From the NCBI GenBank assembly GCA_903911455.1, contig CAIWDQ010000251.1:1-12210 (forward strand): DNA of 12,210 bases. Reading direction: 5' to 3'. The position numbers and the translations under genes are program-made. The notes under the pieces are model-generated. The model made no database searches. It saw only the letters and a program-made list of their open reading frames with translations, and was not told the DNA's origin. The stretch is from an uncultured bacterium (lineage in GTDB: Bacteria > Bacteroidota > Bacteroidia > Bacteroidales > JACABE01). Of this stretch, positions 6,051-12,210 are shown in pieces (positions within the stretch are counted from its first letter, which is position 1; every line of letters begins with the position of its first letter).

Positions 6051-6062
6051 AATAAAGTTTAC

Positions 6063-6091
6063 AAGGATTACGAATTTTATTCTTAATCCTT
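6063..6091 (-). terminator. Hairpin between rex and ribF
   Basis: AAGGATTA and TAATCCTT form a perfect 8-bp stem; after one mismatch GAAT/ATTC adds four more pairs around a 3-base loop. It lies between the stop of rex and the GTG of ribF. There is no clean T-run after it on the minus strand, so it may weaken read-through, stabilise the upstream mRNA or mark a processing point rather than end transcription. Confidence 0.45.
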
Positions 6092-6107
6092 TAATTAAAA
6101 TACTAAA

Positions 6108-6746
6108 TTATTTTGTGTTCCCTTTCTTAACGAAATATGCTATTTTCTCAAGAGAAGTAATCATATCGTACTCTTCAAGATAAACGTGAGGTGATACATT
6201 TAAAGAAGAAGGAGTAAAGTTTAAAACCCCTTTGATACCTGCAATTACTAAGCTTTCAGAAACTTTAGCAGCATTTTCAGCAGGAGTTGTAATGATACCT
6301 ATAGATATCTTTTCTTTTTTGATGATTTCCTGCATGCGATCGTAACTGTAACAATGTACACCTGCATATACTTTGTCAACTTTCTCAGGGTTGATGTCGA
6401 AAGCAGCAACTATTGTGAGTTTAGTTCTCTTGCCCGAGAAATAACTGATAATAGCTCTACCAAGATTCCCAACTCCAATAACGCACACCTTTTGACTTGC
6501 TTTATTATCAATGATTTCACCTATCTTAGCAATAAGTTCTTTTACATCATAACCTCTTCTTAATGTGCCTGAATAACCCATCAGCATAATATCCCTGCGT
6601 ACTTGCACTGGAGTTATATGTAATAAATGCGCAATCTCATGCGAAAATATGTTTGATTTTCCACTAGCATAAGTAATAAGAAGAGCTCTTCTGTACTGGC
6701 TAAGTCTTTCAACTGTTTTTTCCGGTAATGTGTTTAATTCTTTCAT
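6108..6746 (-). CDS. rex: Redox-sensing transcriptional repressor Rex
   Basis: 212 aa, the usual Rex length. The N-terminal winged-helix domain (about 1-80) carries the recognition helix in HITPVQVRRDIMLMGYSG and the wing TLRRGYDV. The C-terminal Rossmann domain has the dinucleotide motif GVGNLGRA (91-98) and D117 in AAFDINPEKV, as expected for NADH/NAD+ binding; ITTPAE (152-157) and a C-terminal swapped helix (EYDMITSLEKIAYFVKKG) complete the family pattern. Rex dimers repress fermentation, hydrogenase and NADH-oxidising genes when NAD+ is high and release DNA when NADH accumulates. It starts 22 bases after the receiver-kinase hybrid, so it is the last gene of the sensor cluster before the 6063-6091 hairpin. 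It is the only DNA-binding protein encoded in this cluster. A candidate operator lies at 6033-6050. Confidence 0.95.
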   Translation of the reverse strand: MKELNTLPEKTVERLSQYRRALLITYASGKSNIFSHEIAHLLHITPVQVRRDIMLMGYSGTLRRGYDVKELIAKIGEIIDNKASQKVCVIGVGNLGRAIISYFSGKRTKLTIVAAFDINPEKVDKVYAGVHCYSYDRMQEIIKKEKISIGIITTPAENAAKVSESLVIAGIKGVLNFTPSSLNVSPHVYLEEYDMITSLEKIAYFVKKGNTK

Positions 6747-6768
6747 TTCTTTAAATATTTAATTAATA

Positions 6769-7890
6769 TTAATTTTTAGGTAACGTTATAGTAAAAGTTG
6801 AACCTTTATCGGGAATACTTGTAACTGTAACGTCCCCATTATACGAATCAACAATTTTTTTCACAATAGATAACCCAAGACCACTGCCTGATATATTTTT
6901 TGTTTTAATATTCTTTATTCTCACAAAATCATTGAATAGTTTCTCCATTTCTTCTTCAGTCATACCAATTCCACTATCACTAATACTAATAATATAGCAA
7001 TCATCTTTTTCCTTAATAAAGCAATCTACCCTTCCACCTTCTTTATTATATTTGATAGCATTTGAGATAAGGTTGTTAAAAATAATTTCAATTTCATTCG
7101 CATCACATTTAAATAAAAGTGCATTATGAGAATTCAAATATAAATCAACATCACGTTGAATTGCAAACGGCTTCATAGTATCAATAGAGGTCTGAGCAAT
7201 ATTTATAAGATTAAGCTCAACAATATTTCTCGTAGAAGTACCCGATTCAATTTTTGTAAGATCTAAAAGATCCATTATCAAAGAACGCATACCTTTTATC
7301 CTTTCAAGTGAACGATCAACAATATGATTATAATCAACAACATTATCGCCAAATTGTTTTTCCTGTAACATTTTTAAATAACCTTCGATAGCATTAAGAG
7401 GTGCTTTTAACTCATGAGATAGTACAGAAAGGAATTGAAAACGTATTTGTTTACCAGCGGTATTTAGTTTTTTAGTAATACGTCTAAAGTAAACTTGCTT
7501 TGTGATAGTTTCCATTGATGATCTTAATTCCTGAGGTGTAAAAGGTTTTGGAATAAAATCAAATGCGCCATTTTTAGTAGCCTTAACAGCTATTTCAAGA
7601 GAAGCATAAGAGGTAATCATAACTACAACAATATCTAAATGATTCCTATTAATGTACTCTAGAACTTCAATCCCTTGTATCCCCGGAAGCTTATTATCTA
7701 AGAGAACAATATCAGGTAAATTATTATTTACACTATCAATTGCTTCTTCTCCTGTACATGCTTCAGTAATCTCAAAACCACAAGGCTCATCCATAAAAGG
7801 ATAAGAAACACTAAAATCTCTTAGTACTCTAGTAATACCTGAACGAATTCCCGGTTCGTCGTCAACAATTAATAATTTAATAATCTCCAT
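6769..7890 (-). CDS. Receiver-histidine kinase hybrid (REC-HisKA-HATPase)
   Basis: 373 aa, cytoplasmic. The N-terminal receiver (about 3-130) has acidic residues D10, D11 and E12, phospho-acceptor D65 (VLLDNKLPG), T93 and K115 (KPF). A short helical linker leads to HisKA with H159 in LSVLSHELKAPLNAIEGYL. The ATPase domain has an N-box with N277 (NLISNAIKYNKEGG), DSGIGM (305-310) and GSGLGLSIVKK (335-345). A receiver in front of a kinase means the protein can take phosphate from another kinase and then control its own kinase activity. It has no sensor domain and no DNA-binding domain. It begins 3 bases after the stand-alone receiver gene, so translation is probably coupled. The likely upstream partner is the hydrogenase-like kinase. 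What its phosphoryl group is passed on to is not visible here. Confidence 0.93.
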   Translation of the reverse strand: MEIIKLLIVDDEPGIRSGITRVLRDFSVSYPFMDEPCGFEITEACTGEEAIDSVNNNLPDIVLLDNKLPGIQGIEVLEYINRNHLDIVVVMITSYASLEIAVKATKNGAFDFIPKPFTPQELRSSMETITKQVYFRRITKKLNTAGKQIRFQFLSVLSHELKAPLNAIEGYLKMLQEKQFGDNVVDYNHIVDRSLERIKGMRSLIMDLLDLTKIESGTSTRNIVELNLINIAQTSIDTMKPFAIQRDVDLYLNSHNALLFKCDANEIEIIFNNLISNAIKYNKEGGRVDCFIKEKDDCYIISISDSGIGMTEEEMEKLFNDFVRIKNIKTKNISGSGLGLSIVKKIVDSYNGDVTVTSIPDKGSTFTITLPKN

Positions 7891-7893
7891 ATG

Positions 7894-8289
7894 TCAAACT
7901 TTTAATAGTTTAAATATTTCTCTTTGTAATTGATCTGAGCGAATACCTTTGTCAAGGTAAAGGTCTGCTTTTATCCATTTTTTACTTTCTTCCGAATGAA
8001 TATCAAAGCTAAGACCTGTTTCGGCAGTAACTGCTGTAGCGATAATTACAGGGACATCTGGATATTTTCTCTTAATTTTATAACTTAAGATAAATCCACT
8101 GTCCTCATTTTCCATCATTAAATCAAATATGGCTAAATCAGGTTTAAAACTATTTATTAAAAGTTCAGCTTCAGTTTGATTATCAGCAGTAATAACTTCA
8201 AAGCCTAATTTTTCAACTTTTGTTTTCATCTGGTATAGATAATCCATATCATCGTCTGCAATCAATACTGTTTTTGGTTTTGCTCTCAT
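7894..8289 (-). CDS. Stand-alone response regulator receiver protein
   Basis: 131 aa, a single receiver domain with no output domain. The acidic pocket is D12-D14 (IADDD), phospho-acceptor D56 (AIFDLMME), T84 (IATAVT) and K114 (LDKGI). The usual Pro after this Lys is Gly. The loop between beta-4 and beta-5 (about residues 85-110, including SFDIHSEESKKW) is longer than in CheY, a variant I associate from memory with receivers encoded beside hydrogenase-like sensors. It starts 48 bases after the hydrogenase-like kinase and ends 3 bases before the receiver-kinase hybrid, so the three probably make one relay. As a CheY/Spo0F-like protein it would act by protein contact or phosphotransfer rather than by binding DNA. 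Confidence 0.93.
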   Translation of the reverse strand: MRAKPKTVLIADDDMDYLYQMKTKVEKLGFEVITADNQTEAELLINSFKPDLAIFDLMMENEDSGFILSYKIKRKYPDVPVIIATAVTAETGLSFDIHSEESKKWIKADLYLDKGIRSDQLQREIFKLLKV

Positions 8290-8337
8290 AATGTTGTTTT
8301 AAATAAATGATAGAATTTAAATATATATATTCTTTTA

Positions 8338-10323
8338 TTATTCAGTTTTATATCTTGGTAAAATGATTTTGAAATTAGTACCTGTAGTGCCTTTTAAAGG
8401 ATCATTATTTGAATTAACAATTATCTGACCTTTATGCATCTTAATAATTCCATATATAATAGGTAAGCCTAAACCTGTACCTTTTCCAATACCTTTTGTA
8501 GTGAAAAATGGAGTAAATATCTTCTCCATATTTTCTGGAGCTATCCCTGTACCATTATCTTTAATGTTAATAATAAATTCGTCTTTAATTTCTTCAATTG
8601 AAACACTAATCTCTCCACCTTTAGGCATGGCTTCAATACCATTCTTTAATAAATTTGTAACTACCTGAATCATTTGATCCGCATCCAGCATTGCCAGATT
8701 GTTATTTATAGTATGATTTAAAAATATTTGAATATTATCAGGAATAATAATTGATTGTATACTCCTTTCAAACAACTTGATTATATCAATCTCTGAATAG
8801 TTAACCTGATTCTTACGAGCAAAATTTAATAAGCCTGCAACAATCTTCTTACATCGATCAGTTTGTTCAACTATAAGTTCCAGATCCTGTCTTATAGGAT
8901 TGTCAATAGGTGTTTCGTCTTTAAGAATGTTGCTATACATAGTAATAACTCCCAACGGATTATTTAATTCGTGGGCAATACCAGCAGAGAGTTGTCCCAT
9001 ATGAGCAAGTTTTTCACTTTGTTTTAGAGCAAGTTGAGCAGCTGAAAGTTTTTCATTCGACACAGCTAAGTCTCTAATATAACTATGCAGTCTTTCAATT
9101 GCAAAGGGCAAACACATTTCGTTTTCTGCAAGTCCTTCAATAATTGCAATAGCGTGTTCTTCACAAGTTTCATATCCACATGAGCCACAATCAAGATGAT
9201 CTTTTTCGTTGTTTTTACCTAAGGATTTTAAAACTTTGTCAATTTCCATTTGTGTAGGTATTGCAATTCTTCTATCAGTTGCTACAAAAGTTTGACCAAA
9301 ATCAATTTTACTATATTGTTCAATATCTTCTTTCCATTGTTCAATATTAATATTTTTCATCTTTTCTTTTACATAATTACCAACCATAGTTCTTCTGGTA
9401 AATCTTTTACCTCCGGGAGTAGTACCAGGTCCCATTATACAACCTTCACAACACAATAATTCTAGATTATTTGATCTAATCAGACCATTTTCAAATTCTT
9501 TAACAGCTTCTCTAAAATCTACTCTACCATCAGCAACAATTACATTTCCTTCATATATATTTTCAGAAATATTAGTTGTTTGTAATAATCCTCTACTTAT
9601 TGGAAATATAGCTCCTTTGCCCGAATGAGGTGGGTCAAAATCAGAAGGTGAAATAGCATTAGAATCAATATTATGTTGAATAAACATTTCCCTTAATTCT
9701 CTATAAGTAATAACTTCATTAACTTCAATAGATTCAGCTTTTTTTGCAATACATGGACCAATAAAAACAATTTTAATTTTCTCACCATATTTTAATTTTA
9801 TAATTCTAGCCATAGCAACCATGGGAGATGCAATTGGAGCAAGATAAGGAACTAATTCAGGATAATATTGTTCAATATAAAAAGCAATTGCAGGGCAATC
9901 AGAAGATATTATACCTTCTTCTTTATTTTTTGTTAAAATCTCTTCATATTTCATTGCAACGATATCCGCGCCAAATGAAACCTCTGAAACATAGTCAAAA
10001 CCCAAAGTTTTTAACATCCCAACTAAAAAAGTATAGTCTTTGATTTCAGAAAATTCTGCTGGGAAACTAGGAGCAATAATTGCAATGACTTTATTATTTG
10101 ATATTAATAATTCGTTTACTTGGTCAATAGCTTTAAGAAATACTTTAGCATTTTGGCTGCAAACTTTTACACAATTTCCGCAACCTATACATCTTTTGTC
10201 AATGACTTCTGCTTGCCCATTTGCAATACGAATAGCCTTTACTGGACATTCTCTTACACAAGTGTAACAAACCCTACATCGGTCTTTTAATGTAAATACT
10301 AATTGAGTTTTATATGCAGGCAT
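8338..10323 (-). CDS. [FeFe]-hydrogenase-like sensor histidine kinase
   Basis: 661 aa, soluble, a fusion of four modules. Residues 14-60 hold two ferredoxin 4Fe-4S motifs (C16, C19, C22, C26; C45, C48, C51, C55). Residues about 70-330 are an Fe_hyd_lg_C domain in which all four H-cluster cysteines are kept: C143 (SSDCPA), C191 (GPCIAKKAE), C292 and C295 (CCEGCIMGPG). The proton-relay Cys next to C143 is D142. Residues 375-405 are a four-Cys FeS domain (C379, C382, C387, C404). A short coiled coil leads to HisKA with H451 (IAHELNNPLG); the ATPase domain has N561, DNGTGI (589-594) and GKGTGLGLP (613-621). The set matches sensory [FeFe] hydrogenases, which are thought to report H2 or redox state rather than turn over H2 quickly. 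It starts 6 bases after pstB. It should phosphorylate one or both downstream receivers. Confidence 0.93.
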   Translation of the reverse strand: MPAYKTQLVFTLKDRCRVCYTCVRECPVKAIRIANGQAEVIDKRCIGCGNCVKVCSQNAKVFLKAIDQVNELLISNNKVIAIIAPSFPAEFSEIKDYTFLVGMLKTLGFDYVSEVSFGADIVAMKYEEILTKNKEEGIISSDCPAIAFYIEQYYPELVPYLAPIASPMVAMARIIKLKYGEKIKIVFIGPCIAKKAESIEVNEVITYRELREMFIQHNIDSNAISPSDFDPPHSGKGAIFPISRGLLQTTNISENIYEGNVIVADGRVDFREAVKEFENGLIRSNNLELLCCEGCIMGPGTTPGGKRFTRRTMVGNYVKEKMKNINIEQWKEDIEQYSKIDFGQTFVATDRRIAIPTQMEIDKVLKSLGKNNEKDHLDCGSCGYETCEEHAIAIIEGLAENEMCLPFAIERLHSYIRDLAVSNEKLSAAQLALKQSEKLAHMGQLSAGIAHELNNPLGVITMYSNILKDETPIDNPIRQDLELIVEQTDRCKKIVAGLLNFARKNQVNYSEIDIIKLFERSIQSIIIPDNIQIFLNHTINNNLAMLDADQMIQVVTNLLKNGIEAMPKGGEISVSIEEIKDEFIINIKDNGTGIAPENMEKIFTPFFTTKGIGKGTGLGLPIIYGIIKMHKGQIIVNSNNDPLKGTTGTNFKIILPRYKTE

Positions 10324-10329
10324 AATTCG

Positions 10330-11091
10330 TTAATTAAAAGCTCCTTGTAAATATGCTTTAGTTCGTTCCATTTTAGGATTATCAAAAACTTCATCAGCTG
10401 GACCTTGTTCAATTACTTCTCCCATATACATAAAGACTACATAATCTGCTATTCTTCTGGCTTGTCTTAGAATATGTGTAACCATAACAATAGTATACTG
10501 TTGTTTAAGTTCAGCGAATTTCTTTTCAATAGCTTCACTTGAAATTGGATCGAGAGCAGAAGTAGGTTCATCAGCTAAAATAATTTCCGGATCAACAGCC
10601 AATCCTCTTGCAAGGCAAAGTCTTTGTTGCTGACCTATAGATAATCGGGATGCTGGTTCACGAAGTCTATCCTTAACTTCTTCCCAAAGACTTACCATAT
10701 TTAAATAATTTTCTACACGAGCATCTAATGCTTTTTTATTTCTTCTGCCACTTATCTTTAATCCATAAGCTACATTATTATAGATATTCATAGGTAATGG
10801 AAAAGGACGTTGTGATAATAAACCCATTTTCTTTCTAATCTCAGTAACATCTGTACTTGTATGTAATACATCTTCATTATCAATATAAATACTGCCTTTG
10901 ATTTTAACATCATGATAAAGGTCAGTTAATCTATTCATGCATTTTAACAAAGTAGTTTTCCCACATCCGGAAGGCCCTAAGATAACTGTCAATTTATTCT
11001 CAGGTATTTCTATATTAATATCTTTAAGAATATGTTGTTTGCCAATATAAAGATTAAGATGGTCTATTTTTATTTTTGTGTTATTTTCCAT
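10330..11091 (-). CDS. pstB: Phosphate ABC transporter ATP-binding protein PstB
   Basis: 253 aa, the usual PstB length. It is the ATPase of the PstSCAB high-affinity phosphate importer and works on the cytoplasmic face of PstC-PstA. Walker A is GPSGCGKT (39-46), the Q-loop is Q94 in LLSQRPFPLP (PstB-type), Walker B is ILADEP (171-176, catalytic E175) and the switch is H206 (VTHILRQARR). The signature reads LSIGQQQRL (150-158) with Ile in place of the first Gly of LSGGQ, a mild variant. It starts 8 bases after pstA and ends 6 bases before the hydrogenase-like kinase. phoU, the usual next gene, is not there. Pho-type regulation is expected, but any promoter lies outside the window. Confidence 0.94.
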   Translation of the reverse strand: MENNTKIKIDHLNLYIGKQHILKDINIEIPENKLTVILGPSGCGKTTLLKCMNRLTDLYHDVKIKGSIYIDNEDVLHTSTDVTEIRKKMGLLSQRPFPLPMNIYNNVAYGLKISGRRNKKALDARVENYLNMVSLWEEVKDRLREPASRLSIGQQQRLCLARGLAVDPEIILADEPTSALDPISSEAIEKKFAELKQQYTIVMVTHILRQARRIADYVVFMYMGEVIEQGPADEVFDNPKMERTKAYLQGAFN

Positions 11092-11099
11092 TTGCAGAA

Positions 11100-11945
11100 T
11101 TAAATTTTGTTTTTGTGAAACCTCTTTGATAATGCTCTCGAAAGCAAACTAATTATCAAAATTATTACAGTTAAGATTACAGCTGACGCATAAGCTCTGT
11201 TTTGAACTTCAGGAACAGGAGATCCTAATTGAAAAAAGATAGAAAGTGGTAATGTTGCAGCAGGTTCGGATAAAGAGGTTGGGATATTATCAGTATAACC
11301 TGCAGTAAAAAGAACGGATGCAGCATCTCCAATAGCTCTTCCAAATGACAAAAGTATTGCAGTTACAACTCCTGAAAAAGATTGTTTTAATATTACTCTG
11401 AATGAAGTTTCCGTTTTAGTTGATCCAAGAGACAAAGCAGCTTCAAGTAAACCTAAAGGAGAAGTTTTTAATATCTCATCACAACTTCTTATCATTATGG
11501 GCAATATAAATAATGTTACTGTGATTATCCCTGCAAGTAATGAAGTTTTAAGACCAAAGAACACCATTAATGAAAAACCAAATGCACCATAAACAATTGA
11601 TGGTACTCCCCAGATTAGATCTAATAGAAACCTAATAATATTGACAATCTTTTTCCTTTTAATCAAATAAACATTCATATATAATGCTACAGGAACACCA
11701 ATAACAGTAGCTAGTAAAGTTGCACCAAATGATAAATATAATGATCCGACAATTGCATTTAAAACTCCACCTTCTTTTCCGTAATAATACCCACCATGAG
11801 GTCGTTGTGTAAGCATTTCCCATGTTAATGCTTTCATTCCTTTATGAAAGATGCTATAGATAATAAGTACGAGCACAAAAAGAATAATGAAGTTGCATAA
11901 CATCATTATAAATTTGAAAAACATTTCCTCAAACTTCTTTAACAT
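11100..11945 (-). CDS. pstA: Phosphate ABC transporter permease PstA
   Basis: 281 aa, an inner-membrane permease of the usual PstA length. Hydrophobic segments lie at about 12-33, 63-91, 103-130, 134-152, 190-212 and 252-270, giving six membrane spans. The cytoplasmic EAA loop that docks on PstB is EAALSLGSTKTETSFRVIL (168-186). GGVLNAIVGSLYLS and LSFGRAIGDAAS are typical PstA segments. The start ATG lies 12 bases after the end of pstC. With PstC it forms the channel for phosphate handed over by PstS, which is not encoded within this window. Confidence 0.93.
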   Translation of the reverse strand: MLKKFEEMFFKFIMMLCNFIILFVLVLIIYSIFHKGMKALTWEMLTQRPHGGYYYGKEGGVLNAIVGSLYLSFGATLLATVIGVPVALYMNVYLIKRKKIVNIIRFLLDLIWGVPSIVYGAFGFSLMVFFGLKTSLLAGIITVTLFILPIMIRSCDEILKTSPLGLLEAALSLGSTKTETSFRVILKQSFSGVVTAILLSFGRAIGDAASVLFTAGYTDNIPTSLSEPAATLPLSIFFQLGSPVPEVQNRAYASAVILTVIILIISLLSRALSKRFHKNKI

Positions 11946-11957
11946 AGCTGTATTAGT

Positions 11958-12210
11958 TTAATATTTTTCATATCTTATAATTAACATCCTCATTAAAGCA
12001 TTAAAAAACATAACAACCACAAAAAGTATTAATGCTGCAAACATTAATGCTGCATCATATTTTGGAATTGATAACATTTCTCCATAATTATTAGCAATAA
12101 GTGCAGGAAGTGGATAACCGGGATCAAATGCACTATGTGGTATTTTAATAACATTCCCAACTACCATTAATACAGCCATAGTTTCACCAAAAGCTCTTGC
12201 TAATCCAAAG
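11958..12210 (-). CDS. pstC: Phosphate ABC transporter permease PstC, C-terminal part
   Basis: The reading frame continues off the window edge, so the 5' part is missing. The visible 83 residues begin FGLARAFGETMAVLMVVGN, the conserved end of the PstC EAA loop; the ATG at 12179 is an internal Met of this motif and not the start. A loop (about residues 24-50) precedes a final membrane span (ALMFAALILFVVVMFFNALM) and a short basic cytoplasmic tail ending RYEKY. It pairs with PstA as the importer's permease. Family assignment rests on the motif and on the following pstA and pstB genes. Confidence 0.88.
   Translation of the reverse strand, partial: FGLARAFGETMAVLMVVGNVIKIPHSAFDPGYPLPALIANNYGEMLSIPKYDAALMFAALILFVVVMFFNALMRMLIIRYEKY

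Noticed and set aside
8338..10323. Catalytic [FeFe] hydrogenase (HydA)
   Set aside because: The relay Cys is replaced, the L1 and L2 motifs deviate, and a histidine kinase is fused at the C-terminus, so a sensor is the better reading.
11111..11128. Second Rex-like half site TTGTGAA near the end of pstA
   Set aside because: Only one arm matches; the other half (CTTTGAT) does not, and it is inside coding sequence.
12179..12181. ATG at 12179 as the start of a short separate gene
   Set aside because: The frame continues upstream to the window edge and encodes the conserved PstC motif FGLARAFGET before this Met.

Overview
The window looks like chromosomal DNA of an AT-rich, anaerobic or facultatively anaerobic member of the Bacteroidetes (Bacteroidales/Marinilabiliales-like). 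The evidence is two matches to the Bacteroidetes -7 promoter box (TAnnTTTG, here TATCTTTG), few Shine-Dalgarno sites, an outer-membrane-barrel type secreted protein, AATTACG-type intergenic repeats, and a regulator set (hydrogenase-like sensor, Rex) typical of fermenters. No rRNA, tRNA, transposase or CRISPR array was seen.

Region 1 (1-1565): a small unrecognised protein on the + strand, then a convergent soluble PAS histidine kinase on the - strand. Its start is best placed at 1538, because the promoter box lies inside the longer possible reading frame.

Region 2 (1566-4317): accessory, repeat-rich DNA with + strand genes. It holds a heptamer/42-nt tandem array (1887-1998), a promoter (2149-2156), a 21-nt near-palindromic tandem array (2414-2581) inside a doubtful small ORF, a 241-aa protein of unknown function with a fibronectin III-like tail, an AATTACG heptamer array split by a GC-rich palindrome, a good intrinsic terminator (3417-3460), and a secreted probable outer-membrane beta-barrel protein. 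All three arrays have periods that are multiples of seven bases.

Region 3 (4318-12210): nine closely spaced - strand genes. In transcription order they are pstC (cut by the window edge), pstA, pstB, a 661-aa [FeFe]-hydrogenase-like histidine kinase, a stand-alone receiver protein, a receiver-histidine kinase hybrid, rex, ribF and a PhnP-like metallo-beta-lactamase-fold hydrolase. PstCAB form the membrane and ATPase part of a phosphate importer. Six bases after pstB comes the sensor kinase, which joins two ferredoxin-type 4Fe-4S motifs, an H-cluster-type domain, a four-Cys Fe-S domain and a HisKA/HATPase module. It probably senses H2 or redox state and feeds a phosphorelay through the two receiver proteins. 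Neither of those has a DNA-binding domain; Rex, the NADH/NAD+-sensing repressor encoded next, is the only DNA-binding protein in the cluster.

The most interesting points are the tight linkage of phosphate import genes to a hydrogenase-like redox relay, an Asp in place of the proton-relay Cys of the H-cluster domain, a strong Rex-operator-like sequence over the ribF start, a degenerate riboflavin-kinase half in RibF, and the period-seven repeat arrays.
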